Positions 23,855 through 33,218 of a DNA stretch of 33,218 nt are shown here, piece by piece. Numbering within the stretch: the stretch's first letter is position 1; every line of letters starts with the position of its first letter. The stretch spans positions 1-33,218 of the forward strand of contig DASWRT010000029.1 in NCBI GenBank assembly GCA_036403035.1, given 5' to 3'. The notes under the pieces are model-generated. The model saw only the letters and a program-made list of their open reading frames with translations, was not told the DNA's origin and ran no database searches. The translations under genes were made by a program, and so were the position numbers. Source of the DNA: DASWRT01 sp036403035. Lineage in GTDB: Bacteria; Pseudomonadota; Alphaproteobacteria; ATCC43930; CGMCC-115725.

Positions 23855-24999
23855 GCGAGATCGTGAGCGGAGCGGCGGACCGTGCCGGCGCGGTGCTGGA
23901 GATCGACCTCGGCGCCGTCGCCGCGAACTGGCGCATGCTGCGCGACCGCGCTGCCGCGGCAAGCGGCGCCGGCTGCGCCGCCGTGGTCAAGGCGGACGCC
24001 TATGGGCTCGGCATTGCGGAAGTAGGGCCCGCGCTTGCCGCCGCCGGGTGCCGGACCTTCTTCGTCGCGCACATCGACGAAGGAATGATGCTGCGCGGGC
24101 TGCTGCCGCACGCCGAGATCGCGGTGCTCAACGGCCTGCTGCCGGGTACGGCGCGGGTCTTCCGCGAATACCGGCTGCTGCCGGTGCTCAACGACCTCGG
24201 ACAGGTCGACGCATGGCGCGACAGCGGCGCCGGCGCGGCGATCCTGCAAGTCGAAAGCGGCATGAACCGCCTGGGCCTGCCGCGACGCGAGGTCGAGGCG
24301 CTGGCGGCGGCCTCGCCCGACCGGCTCGGCGGCATCGTGCTGCGCGCCGTCATGAGCCACCTCGCCTGCGCCGACGAGCCGGAGCATCCGATGAACGCGG
24401 CGCAGCGCGACGCCTTCGCGGCGGCCTGCCGGATCCTGCCGCCGGCTCCGGCAAGCCTGGCCGCCTCCTCCGGTATCTTTCTCGGACCCGACTACCACGG
24501 CGACCTCGTGCGGCCGGGAGCCGCGCTGTACGGCGTCAATCCGCTGCCGGGACGCATCAACGAAATGCGCCAAGTCGTTCGTCTGAAAGGAAAAATCCTT
24601 CAGGTCCGTGACGTTGACACCGGAGATGCCGTTGGCTATGGTGCGACGCATCGGAAGACACGGCCGGGGCGGATCGCCACGGTCGCTGTCGGCTATGCGG
24701 ACGGTTGGCTCCGCTCTTTCAGTAATCGCGGCAGCGTCGTCTTCGACGGCCACAAGCTTCCGCTCGTCGGACGCGTTTCGATGGACCTCATCACGATCGA
24801 CGTTTCTTCGCCCGAAGCGACGGCGCGCGTCCGGCCGGGGGATTGCGTCGAGCTGCTCGGCGACGCTCATACCGTCGACGACGCGGCGGCCGAGGCCGGG
24901 ACGATCGGCTACGAGATCCTGACGTCGCTCGGGCGGCGCTACCACCGGAGCTACGTGGGACGGATCGGCGCGGAGACCGGCGCGGGGCACGCCGCCTGA
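23851..24999 (+). CDS. alr: Alanine racemase
   Basis: PLP-dependent enzyme making D-alanine for peptidoglycan. The 382-residue product has the PLP lysine Lys47 in VVKADAYGLG, the second catalytic base Tyr263 in DAVGYGATHRKT, and the VGRVSMDLITID barrel/domain signature. The start is GTG at 23851, overlapping the dnaB stop. Around 24540-24780 the DNA is lower in GC (32/60 at 24541-24600) than just upstream (47/60 at 24301-24360), yet the protein stays intact and conserved across this stretch. mlaE starts 1 bp after the stop. Confidence 0.96.
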
Positions 25000-25000
25000 G

Positions 25001-25777
25001 ATGCTGAAATTCCTCGCCTCCATCGGCGCCGCGTTCCTCGCTTTCCTTTCCGCGACGGGCCGCATCGTCGTTTTCGTCGGCGCTGCGCTCGGCGCCAGCA
25101 TCCGGCCGCCCTTCTATCCGCGGCTGATCCTGCGGCAGATGGTGGATATCGGGTACTACTCGCTGCCGGTCGTCGGGTTGACCGCGATGTTCACCGGTAT
25201 GGTGCTGGCGTTGCAGACCTATACCGGGTTCAGCCGCTTCGCCGCCGAGAACGCGGTTGCGACGGTCGTCGTGCTGTCGATGACGCGCGAGCTGGGGCCG
25301 GTGATCGCCGGGCTGATGGTCGCCGGGCGGATCGGCGCGGCGATCGCCGCCGAGATCGGCACGATGCGCGTCACCGACCAAATCGACGCGCTGACGACGC
25401 TGTCGACCAACCCCTACAAATATCTCGTGGCGCCGCGCCTGATCGCCGGCCTGACGACGTTGCCGCTCCTGGTCCTCGTCGCCGACGTCATCGGCGTGTT
25501 CGGCGGGTTTCTGGTCGGCACCTACAAGCTCGACTTCAACGCCGCCAACTACCTCGCCCGCACGATCGAGTACCTGCAGACGATGGATGTCGTCTCGGGG
25601 CTGGTGAAGGCCGGCGTGTTCGGCTTCCTGGTCGCGCTGATGGGCTGCTACCACGGCTACAACTCGCGCGGCGGCGCCCAGGGCGTCGGCGCGGCGACGA
25701 CCTATGCGGTGGTCTCGGCCTCGATCCTGATCCTGGTGTTCAACTATGTGATCACCGAGGCGTTCTTCTCGCGATGA
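25001..25777 (+). CDS. mlaE: MlaE-type phospholipid transport permease
   Basis: Inner-membrane permease of an MCE/Mla-type ABC system that moves phospholipids between inner and outer membranes to keep outer-membrane asymmetry. The 258-residue product has the MlaE hallmarks: FTGMVLALQTY, ATVVVLSMTRELGPVIAGLMVAGR, a GAAIAAEIGTMRVTDQIDAL loop, and hydrophobic helices to the C-terminus. It begins 1 bp after alr and overlaps mlaF by 4 bp. No MCE-domain gene (mlaD) follows, so the substrate-binding partner must be encoded elsewhere if this is a full Mla system. Confidence 0.93.
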   Translation: MLKFLASIGAAFLAFLSATGRIVVFVGAALGASIRPPFYPRLILRQMVDIGYYSLPVVGLTAMFTGMVLALQTYTGFSRFAAENAVATVVVLSMTRELGPVIAGLMVAGRIGAAIAAEIGTMRVTDQIDALTTLSTNPYKYLVAPRLIAGLTTLPLLVLVADVIGVFGGFLVGTYKLDFNAANYLARTIEYLQTMDVVSGLVKAGVFGFLVALMGCYHGYNSRGGAQGVGAATTYAVVSASILILVFNYVITEAFFSR

Positions 25778-26625
25778 GCGCGCCGCCCGAAGACGGTACG
25801 ACCAGGATCGCGAGCGCCGCCGCCCCCCACTCGGCCGCGATGGCTTCCGATGACGCACCGAAGATCGCGGTACGCGGTCTGCGCAAGGCGTTCGGCCGGA
25901 AGATCGTGCTCGGCGGCGTCGACCTCGACGTCGGGACCGGCGAGAGCGTCGTCGTGATCGGCGGTTCGGGCACCGGCAAGTCGGTGACGTTGCGCTGCAT
26001 CCTCGGGCTGATGCGGCCGGACGCCGGCTCGATCATGATCGACGGGCGCGAGACGGTCGGGCTGCGCGGCCGCGAGCGCGACAAGCTGATGGCCAAGTTC
26101 GGCATGCTGTTCCAGGGCGGCGCGCTGTTCGACTCCCTCTCGGTCTGGGAGAACGTCGCGTTCGGCCTCGTCCAGGGGCGCGGGATGGCCCGCGGCGCGG
26201 CGCGCGAGATCGCGATGCAGAAGCTCACGGCGGTGGGCCTCGGCCCCGACGTCGCGCAGCTCCGGCCGAGCGAGCTGTCCGGCGGCATGCAGAAGCGGGT
26301 GGCGCTGGCGCGGGCGATCGCGACCGAGCCGGAGATCATCTTCTTCGACGAGCCGACCACCGGGCTGGACCCGATCATGGGCGACGTAATCAACGACCTC
26401 ATCGTCAAGTGCGTCCGCGAGCTGGGCGCCACGGCGGTGTCGATCACGCACGACATGGCGAGCGCGCGCAAGATCGCCGACCGGATCGCGATGCTGCACA
26501 AGGGCCGCATCGTCTGGTCGGGCCCGGTCTCCGAGATCGACAAATCGGGCAACCCCTATGTCGAGCAGTTCATCAACGGCCGCGCCGACGGCCCGATCCA
26601 GATGGACGTGCGGGCGCACGCCTGA
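25774..26625 (+). CDS. mlaF: MlaF-type ABC transporter ATP-binding protein
   Basis: Cytoplasmic ATPase partner of the permease encoded just upstream. The 283-residue product has Walker A GGSGTGKS (Lys69), a Q-loop in LFQGGALFDSLSVWENVAF, the signature LSGGMQKRVALARAI, Walker B IIFFDEPTTGLDP and the switch histidine in SITHDM. The GALFDSL pattern after the Q-loop is typical of the Mla/Ttg2A subgroup. I use the ATG at 25774, overlapping the mlaE stop; an ATG at 25840 (MASDDAPKIAVRGL) would remove a 22-residue low-complexity lead and is plausible. radA starts 47 bp downstream. Confidence 0.94.
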   Translation: MSAPPEDGTTRIASAAAPHSAAMASDDAPKIAVRGLRKAFGRKIVLGGVDLDVGTGESVVVIGGSGTGKSVTLRCILGLMRPDAGSIMIDGRETVGLRGRERDKLMAKFGMLFQGGALFDSLSVWENVAFGLVQGRGMARGAAREIAMQKLTAVGLGPDVAQLRPSELSGGMQKRVALARAIATEPEIIFFDEPTTGLDPIMGDVINDLIVKCVRELGATAVSITHDMASARKIADRIAMLHKGRIVWSGPVSEIDKSGNPYVEQFINGRADGPIQMDVRAHA

Positions 26626-26652
26626 CCGCTTCGTCCTGTCGTTCTGTTTCTC

Positions 26653-26666
26653 GTAGTACGGACTAC
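26653..26666 (+). promoter_or_regulatory. Small hairpin just upstream of radA
   Basis: GTAGT, loop ACGG, ACTAC: a perfect 5-bp stem ending 6 bp before the radA ATG, where a ribosome-binding site would be expected. No Shine-Dalgarno sequence is visible. It could affect initiation, or simply be chance. Confidence 0.3.
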
Positions 26667-26672
26667 CGACCG

Positions 26673-28156
<1,484 letters not shown>

Positions 28157-28160
<4 letters not shown>

Positions 28161-28885
28161 ACACCGTCGACGTCGTCGTCCTCGGCATCATCGGCTTTTC
28201 GGCGCTGCTCGCCTTCGCGCGCGGCTTCGTGCGCGAGGCGTTTTCCCTGGGCACTTGGATCGGCGCCGCGCTGATCACGATCTACGGCTTCGCTCAGGCG
28301 CGATCGATCGCCCACAACCTGATCGCCTCGCCGGCCGTTGCGGACGGCGCCGCCGGCATCACGCTGTTCCTGGTCAGCCTGATCGTGCTCTCGGTGATCG
28401 CGTCGGCGATCTCGGGACGGGTGCGCCAATCCTCGCTGTCCGCGCTCGACCGCACGCTCGGCCTCGTCTTCGGCCTGCTGCGCGGCCTGGTGCTCGCCTG
28501 CCTCCTCTACATGGTCTGCGCCTGGGCGGTGCCGGAGGCGAACTGGCCGGACTGGGCGGCCGGCGCGCGGACGCGGCCGTTCCTGGTGAGCGGGTCGGAT
28601 TTCCTGAAGTCGCTGGTGCCCGGACAGACGCGCGACCGCGGCGCCGCCGCGGCGGCCGAGGCGCAGAAGCTGCTGGAACGCGAGCGCGACGCGGCGGCGG
28701 ACCGGGCGATTCGCGCCCTGGTGATGCCCGGCGGCGGCGGCACGGCGGAGCAAAAAGGCGCCTCGGAGCCGAGACAGCCGCCTGCCGGCGGCGGCGCCGC
28801 CGCTCATGCGGCGCCGGCCGCGGCTGGCGGCTACCGGCCGGTCGAGCGCAAGGAGATGGACCGGCTGTTCCAAAGCGCGCAGTAG
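28157..28885 (+). CDS. cvpA: CvpA family membrane protein
   Basis: An inner-membrane protein of the CvpA family, named for its need in colicin V production in E. coli; its general role is unclear, with links to envelope stress tolerance in some species. The 242-residue product has hydrophobic helices at about 3-20, 28-45, 64-85 and 102-125, then a hydrophilic Ala/Gly-rich tail ending in RKEMDRLFQSAQ. The start ATG overlaps the radA stop (ATGA). As in E. coli it lies just upstream of purF. It ends with TAG and is followed by a likely terminator. Confidence 0.9.
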
Positions 28886-28903
28886 GGCGGTCAGCCGATC
28901 CGG

Positions 28904-28930
28904 GCGGCGACCGTCGGAGCCGCGTTTTTT
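28904..28930 (+). terminator. Rho-independent terminator after cvpA
   Basis: A GCGGC/GCCGC stem (28904-28908 with 28919-28923), whose loop can pair further, is followed by six Ts at 28925-28930. This is the clearest intrinsic terminator in the window. It would end the dnaB-to-cvpA transcript and leave purF with its own promoter. Confidence 0.6.
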
Positions 28931-28975
28931 GCAGGGCCTCGTGACTCGCGAGACCGCTTCGCATTACTTATCTGT

Positions 28976-28992
28976 CCGTCAAGACATGACGG
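28976..28992. promoter_or_regulatory. Palindrome in the purF upstream region
   Basis: CCGTCA and TGACGG flank an AGACA centre, a perfect 6-bp inverted repeat starting 51 bp before the purF TTG. TTACTTATCT-like AT-rich sequence just upstream (about 28964-28973) could be the -10 region. The palindrome would then lie at or just after the start of transcription, consistent with an operator or a short leader hairpin. Confidence 0.4.
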
Positions 28993-29026
28993 TCCGGCAG
29001 CCGCACCCTTACCTTTCGAGGCGCAT

Positions 29027-30481
29027 TTGCTCACCACGTCTCCCTACGACGACGATCATCTTCGCGAGGAGTGCGGCGTCTTCGGCGTTTTCGGTCACCC
29101 CGACGCGGCGGCGCTGACCGCGCTCGGCCTGCATGCCTTGCAGCACCGCGGGCAGGAGGCCACCGGGATCGTCACCTATGACGGCGAGCAGTTCCATGCC
29201 CATCGCGGCCTCGGCCACGTCAGCGAGAATTTCAGCTCGAAGGAGGTGATCGGCCGGATGCCGGGCGCCTCGGCGATCGGTCACGTGCGCTACGCCACAA
29301 CCGGCGAGGTCGCGCTGCGGAACGTGCAGCCGCTGTTCGCCGACTTCGAATTCGGCGGCCTCGCGATCTGCCACAACGGCAACCTCACCAATTCCTACCA
29401 TCTGCGCCGGCAGCTCGTCCGGCGCGGCAGCATCTTCCAGTCGACCAGCGACACCGAGGTGATCGTCCACCTGATCGCGACCAGCCTCAAGGAGACGGTC
29501 GAGGAGCGGGTCACCGACGCGCTCCGTCAAGTCGAGGGCGCCTATTCGCTGGCCGCCCTGTCTCAGGACGGGGTGATCGGCGTGCGCGACCCTCTCGGCG
29601 TCCGGCCGCTGGTGCTCGGCAAGCTCGGCGACGCCTGGATCCTCTCCTCCGAGACCTGCGCCTTCGACATCATCGGCGCCGACTTCGTGCGCGAGATCGA
29701 GCCCGGCGAGATCGTCTCGCTGAGCGGCGCCGGCATCCGCAGCATCAAGCCGTTCGGCCGCCGCGAGAAACGGTTCTGCGTCTTCGAGCATATCTATTTC
29801 GCGCGGCCGGACAGCGTGATGGACGGCACCAGCGTCTACGACGTGCGCAAGCGGATCGGCGCCGAGCTGGCGCGGGAAAGCCACGTCGATGCCGACGTCG
29901 TGATCCCCGTGCCGGATTCAGGCGTGCCGGCGGCGATCGGCTACGCCGCCGAATCGGGGATCCCGTTCGAGCTGGGCATCATCCGCAACCACTATGTCGG
30001 CCGCACCTTCATCGAGCCGACCGACAGCATCCGCCATCTCGGCGTCAAGCTGAAGCACAACGCCAACAAGGCGTATCTTGCCGGAAAGCGCGTGATCCTG
30101 GTCGACGACTCGATCGTGCGCGGCACCACCTCGACGAAGATCGTCGACATGGTCCGCAATGCCGGCGCCACCGAGGTCCATATGCGGATCTCCAGCCCGC
30201 CGACGAGCCATTCCTGCTTCTACGGGATCGCGACGCCGGAGCGCGAGAAGCTGCTCGCCTCCCGTTTCGACACGGCGGGCATGGCGGAATTCATCGGCGC
30301 CGACAGCCTCGCCTTCATCTCGATCGACGGGCTGTACCGGGCCCTCGGCGAGGTCCGCCGCGACCCTGCCGCACCGAAATTCTGCGACGCCTGCTTCACC
30401 GGCGACTATCCGATCCCGCTGACCGATCGCGACGCCGGCAAGGTCCAGACGCAGCTCTCGCTGCTCGCCGAAAGCGCGTGA
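29027..30481 (+). CDS. purF: Amidophosphoribosyltransferase
   Basis: Catalyses the first step of purine synthesis, making phosphoribosylamine from PRPP and glutamine. The 484-residue product has a 15-residue propeptide before the nucleophile Cys16 (EECGVFGVFGH). The Ntn glutaminase domain includes HRGQEATGIVT and CHNGNLTNSY, and the phosphoribosyltransferase domain has VILVDDSIVRGTTS. Cysteines in FCVFEHIYFARP, SHSCFYGI and FCDACFTGDYP match the four Fe-S ligands of the Bacillus-type enzyme, so a 4Fe-4S cluster is expected. The start is TTG at 29027 with GAGG 5-8 nt upstream; no ATG fits. Its TGA overlaps the next gene (GTGA). Confidence 0.96.
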   Translation: MLTTSPYDDDHLREECGVFGVFGHPDAAALTALGLHALQHRGQEATGIVTYDGEQFHAHRGLGHVSENFSSKEVIGRMPGASAIGHVRYATTGEVALRNVQPLFADFEFGGLAICHNGNLTNSYHLRRQLVRRGSIFQSTSDTEVIVHLIATSLKETVEERVTDALRQVEGAYSLAALSQDGVIGVRDPLGVRPLVLGKLGDAWILSSETCAFDIIGADFVREIEPGEIVSLSGAGIRSIKPFGRREKRFCVFEHIYFARPDSVMDGTSVYDVRKRIGAELARESHVDADVVIPVPDSGVPAAIGYAAESGIPFELGIIRNHYVGRTFIEPTDSIRHLGVKLKHNANKAYLAGKRVILVDDSIVRGTTSTKIVDMVRNAGATEVHMRISSPPTSHSCFYGIATPEREKLLASRFDTAGMAEFIGADSLAFISIDGLYRALGEVRRDPAAPKFCDACFTGDYPIPLTDRDAGKVQTQLSLLAESA

Positions 30482-31242
30482 CGTCCATGGAGACCGGGAC
30501 GAAGGACGGCGGTGTCCGGCTCGCCGGCCGGATCGCGCTGATCACCGGCGCATCGCGCGGCATCGGCGCGGCGGTCGCCAAGCGCTTCGCCGCCGAAGGC
30601 GCGCACGTCGTGCTGGTCGCCCGCACGGTCGGCGGGCTGGAGGAGGTCGACGACGCGGTGAAGGAGGCCGGCGCCAGCGCCACGTTGGTGCCGCTCGACC
30701 TCACCGAATTCGACAAGATCGACCAGATGGGCTTCGCGCTTTACGAGCGATTCGGCCGGCTCGACATCCTGGTCGGCAACGCCGCGGTGCTCGGCACGCT
30801 GTCGCCGATGGGGCATTTCGACCCGAAGGACTGGCAGCGCGTGATGGACCTCAACGTCACCGCCAACTGGCGCCTCATCCGCTCGCTCGACCCGCTGCTC
30901 CGGCAGTCCGACGCCGGCCGCGCGATCTTCGTGACGAGCGGCGTCGCGCGCGGCGTTTTCCCGTACTGGGGCGCCTACGCGGCGAGCAAGGCGGCGCTGG
31001 AGATGATGGTCCGGATCTACGCCGCCGAAGTCGCCAAGCCGACCCGGATCAAGGTGAACCTGCTCGATCCCGGCATCGTCCGCACCCGCCTGCGCGCCGC
31101 CGCCTTCCCCGGCGAGAGGCCGGAGACCCTGCCGCCGCCGGAGAGCGTCGCCGGCGCCTTCGTCGATCTCGCGGCGGCGGATTGCGCGGTGCACGACGAG
31201 GTTGTGACGGTCTCCGGCGCGAGCGCAGCGGCGGCGGGTTAG
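30478..31242 (+). CDS. Short-chain dehydrogenase/reductase
   Basis: A 254-residue NAD(P)-dependent oxidoreductase of the SDR superfamily. It shows the cofactor loop TGASRGIGAAVA, a VGNAAVLG version of the NNAG motif, Asn in DLNVTANW, Ser in VTSGVARG, and the catalytic YAASK. The substrate cannot be told from sequence; the shape recalls YciK-like SDRs. GTG at 30478 overlaps the purF stop; ATG at 30487 is an alternative three codons in. The last 4 bp overlap the convergent gene at 31239. Co-transcription with purF does not by itself imply a purine role. Confidence 0.9.
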   Translation: MTSMETGTKDGGVRLAGRIALITGASRGIGAAVAKRFAAEGAHVVLVARTVGGLEEVDDAVKEAGASATLVPLDLTEFDKIDQMGFALYERFGRLDILVGNAAVLGTLSPMGHFDPKDWQRVMDLNVTANWRLIRSLDPLLRQSDAGRAIFVTSGVARGVFPYWGAYAASKAALEMMVRIYAAEVAKPTRIKVNLLDPGIVRTRLRAAAFPGERPETLPPPESVAGAFVDLAAADCAVHDEVVTVSGASAAAAG

Positions 31243-31934
31243 CCGCCGCGAGAGGACAATTCTTCCAAGATCGGTAGAATGTCCTCGTCCTCGGCCGTCG
31301 CGTATACCCCGGACTGGATCGCCGTCCGATAAACGATCGCGGCAAATCGCGGATCGTCCATCACCTTCTCCGGGGGTGTTCTCGGAATATACGTCGCGAT
31401 CTCGGCCACGATCTCATCCAGCATGTCGCTGGTCACGGGCACGACACTGCCGCAAGGCAGGGAGAACGTGCCGTCCGGCTCGCAAAGGCGCATAGCGAGA
31501 TAGGCTCCCTCAGGGAGCGGCCGATCCGGAAGGACGACATCAATGAACCACGCATTCTGCTGTCGCGCCGGATCGCGCACAATCGTGCCGGCGGTCTCGT
31601 GCAGACCCTCGATTTTCCATAGCGCGAAGCGGCTGTGACATATCGCGTCGAGGATGCGGGCCTCGTCCGACTCAGCGCTGAATTTAGCCGACTTCCGATA
31701 CCGGTCGAGCGCTCGCGAACGTCCCGGCAGCAGCGAGGTATAGACGGCGAGGTCGAAAATCAGCGTCATTTCGCCGGTCGTTCCCATGGTCAGGGTCTTG
31801 CGGTTCGCGAGCCCGAGGCGATGCCCACAGTCGAGGATGGTCTGCCGTGACAGCATTTTCATCGCCGCGGATTGATGTTGTAGAAAGATCTCGTGGTAGT
31901 TGCGGCAGCGGGTCAGGAGTTCGTCCCTGTCCAT
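31239..31934 (-). CDS. Hypothetical protein, unrecognised, lower GC
   Basis: A 231-residue soluble protein I do not recognise. The ATG at 31934 (MDRDELLTRCRNYHEIF) has a strong GAGAGGAAG ribosome-binding site, so it is probably a real gene. The first 70 residues look helical; 115-175 look beta-rich (ALWKIEGLHETAGTIVRD, QNAWFIDVVL, GAYLAMRL), and the end is acidic (AEDEDILPILEEL). No signal peptide or membrane segment. GC is 57-60% in sampled lines (36/60 at 31321-31380, 34/60 at 31741-31800) against 72-75% in sampled neighbouring lines, suggesting recent acquisition or a different selective history. It lies 43 bp after the DUF2332 gene. Confidence 0.75.
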   Translation of the reverse strand: MDRDELLTRCRNYHEIFLQHQSAAMKMLSRQTILDCGHRLGLANRKTLTMGTTGEMTLIFDLAVYTSLLPGRSRALDRYRKSAKFSAESDEARILDAICHSRFALWKIEGLHETAGTIVRDPARQQNAWFIDVVLPDRPLPEGAYLAMRLCEPDGTFSLPCGSVVPVTSDMLDEIVAEIATYIPRTPPEKVMDDPRFAAIVYRTAIQSGVYATAEDEDILPILEELSSRGG

Positions 31935-31977
31935 GGCGCGGCTTCCTCTCCCCCGATTCCCGTCGTCAACGCGGCTC

Positions 31978-33066
31978 TCAGGCTGCCGAGCCATCGTCCG
32001 CCGCGAGCCAGTGCACGCTCACGCCGTGCGGATGCGCCCGCGCGAGCAGGCGCTCCTTGCCCTCCGGCCAGAGCGTCAGCCGAAGCTCCGGCGTCGCATC
32101 CGGCCCCGCGGGCTCGAAGCGCAGCCAGGCGAGCGGCGCGTCGGGACGCGCCCGCCGCGATGCCGCCGCCACCGTGGCGGTGATTCGCTCGCGCGTCTCC
32201 CGTGGCATGTATTGCCACATGATCGAGTGGTAAAGCACGGTGACGCGCCTGTCCGCCGGCTCGCTCAGCCGCTCCTCGACCCACGAGCCGGCGTCCGACC
32301 GCTGGACGCGGATGCCGGCGCGGCGGGCGAGATCGATCGCGGCGTCGAGCCGGGCAAGCCGCTCCCGTTGATCCGCCCAGACATAGGACCGAAGCCGGAA
32401 ACGCTGCGCCGCGTCGTCGAGATCGATCGGCGACACGTCGCAGGCCGCTCGCTCCGCGACCCGGACCGGCACATCGAGGGAGCGCGGCAGCGGACCGGTC
32501 CAGCGCGTCGCGAGGCGGACCGGGCTCGCCGGATCTCCCCAGTTCCCCTCCTCGCCCAGCGCATAGCGGTAGCGGTCCCAGAGCTGGTTTAGGCCGGCGC
32601 TCGCGCCGATTTCCAGCAGCCGCAGCGGCAGGCGGGCCGCCGTAACGCGGGCGACCTCCAGGAAGCCGCCGAGCAGCACCGCGGAGCGGCTGACCTCGTT
32701 GGTCTGCGGCGGCGAGGCGAGATAGGTTTCGACATGCGGCCGGTGCGCGGCGACGGCGGCGAGGACCGCCGGCCACAGAGCCGCCGGGTCGGGGAGCGCG
32801 GACTGTTGCGAGGGATAGATCGCGGCGAGGTCCGGCGCGGCGCCGGACAGGACGAGCGCGTGCAGCGCGCCGGCGAAGCGCAGCGGCAGAGCGTCTGCGA
32901 CCGGATCGCCCGGCCAGACGCCGATCAGGCCGGTCAGGAGGGAACCGCCGCTCTCCAGGTCGTCGGCGGCGCGGTCGAGAAGGCGGGCGGTGAACGGCGA
33001 GCCGAGCCGGTCGCACCAGCCGGCCTGGACCCGGAAGGACCGCACGATTTCGGGAAGCGTCGCCAT
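31978..33066 (-). CDS. DUF2332 family protein
   Basis: A 362-residue protein resembling the DUF2332 family, whose members often have a methyltransferase-like core. Visible blocks are FRVQAGWCDRLGSPFTARLL at the N-terminus, YPSQQSALPDPAALWPAVLA, QTNEVSRSAVLLGGFL, LRLLEIGASAGLNQLWDRY (SAM-loop-like), VTVLYHSIMWQYMPRETRE and PLAWLRFEP near the end. The LEIGASAGLN stretch suggests nucleotide or SAM binding, but no activity is known to me. The ATG at 33066 has GGAAGGG upstream and lies 19 bp after the der stop. Confidence 0.8.
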   Translation of the reverse strand: MATLPEIVRSFRVQAGWCDRLGSPFTARLLDRAADDLESGGSLLTGLIGVWPGDPVADALPLRFAGALHALVLSGAAPDLAAIYPSQQSALPDPAALWPAVLAAVAAHRPHVETYLASPPQTNEVSRSAVLLGGFLEVARVTAARLPLRLLEIGASAGLNQLWDRYRYALGEEGNWGDPASPVRLATRWTGPLPRSLDVPVRVAERAACDVSPIDLDDAAQRFRLRSYVWADQRERLARLDAAIDLARRAGIRVQRSDAGSWVEERLSEPADRRVTVLYHSIMWQYMPRETRERITATVAAASRRARPDAPLAWLRFEPAGPDATPELRLTLWPEGKERLLARAHPHGVSVHWLAADDGSAA

Positions 33067-33085
33067 GGCCGCGCCCGCCCTTCCG

Positions 33086-33218
33086 CTAATCCTTCTCGGC
33101 GTAGGGGTTCTTGCCCTTGCGCAGCATCAAGCGGATCGGCACGCCCGGCAGGCCGAAGTCGGCGCGCATCAGGTTGACGAGGTAACGGCGGTACGCCTCG
33201 GGCAGTTCGCCCGGCTTG
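33086..33218 (-). CDS. der: GTPase Der, C-terminal end (partial)
   Basis: The last 43 codons of a gene that continues beyond the right edge. The encoded end, with PEAYRRYLVNLMRADFGLPG and PIRLMLRKGKNPYAEKD, matches the KH-like C-terminal domain of the ribosome-assembly GTPase Der/EngA, which has two GTPase domains upstream (outside this window). It ends with TAG 19 bp before the DUF2332 start. Confidence 0.9.
   Translation of the reverse strand, partial: KPGELPEAYRRYLVNLMRADFGLPGVPIRLMLRKGKNPYAEKD

Noticed and set aside
26641..26672. LexA/SOS box upstream of radA
   Set aside because: The alphaproteobacterial GTTC-N7-GTTC pattern is not present; only one GTTC half-site is seen.

Overview
The window is a dense, high-GC (around 70%) block of chromosomal housekeeping genes. 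Gene content and order point to an alphaproteobacterium, most likely a Rhodospirillales-type lineage. Pointers are rpsF-rpsR-DUF2232-rplI, fabD-fabG-acpP-fabF-mltG-yicC-gmk, lptF-lptG-lptD-surA-pdxA-rsmA, and dnaB-alr-mlaE-mlaF-radA-cvpA-purF. I see no phage, insertion sequence, CRISPR array, tRNA or rRNA. I did not find a clearly new multi-gene system; the interest lies in a few anomalies and in regulatory palindromes.

Layout. Positions 1-150 are non-coding and hold two palindromes. Then, on the minus strand, come ndk (NDP kinase), holC (Pol III chi) and pepA (leucyl aminopeptidase). pepA is cut by an in-frame amber codon 28 codons before its expected end. Divergent from pepA is a plus-strand envelope block (2827-10673): lptF, lptG and lptD for LPS export and insertion, the periplasmic chaperone surA, then pdxA and rsmA. 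This meets tail-to-tail a minus-strand block (10642-16845) of gmk, yicC, mltG and the fatty-acid genes fabF, acpP, fabG and fabD, read from fabD towards gmk.

fabD is divergent from the ribosomal operon rpsF-rpsR-DUF2232-rplI (17124-19489). The rpsF -35 element lies in a perfect 22-bp palindrome, and the rpsF leader can fold. Next is cfa (cyclopropane fatty acid synthase), convergent with a small stress-type gene pair (YflT/17M-like and DUF2382-like), the second of which looks truncated or frameshifted. From 22310 a long plus-strand run follows: dnaB, alr, mlaE, mlaF, radA, cvpA, purF and a short-chain dehydrogenase, many joined by ATGA/GTGA overlaps. The right edge is minus-strand: an unrecognised lower-GC gene, a DUF2332 gene and the 3' end of der.

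Together the genes serve envelope construction (LPS transport, lipid asymmetry, fatty acids, peptidoglycan), translation, replication and repair, and nucleotide and cofactor supply. Promoters, palindromes and base compositions were read by eye and counted by hand, not computed genome-wide.
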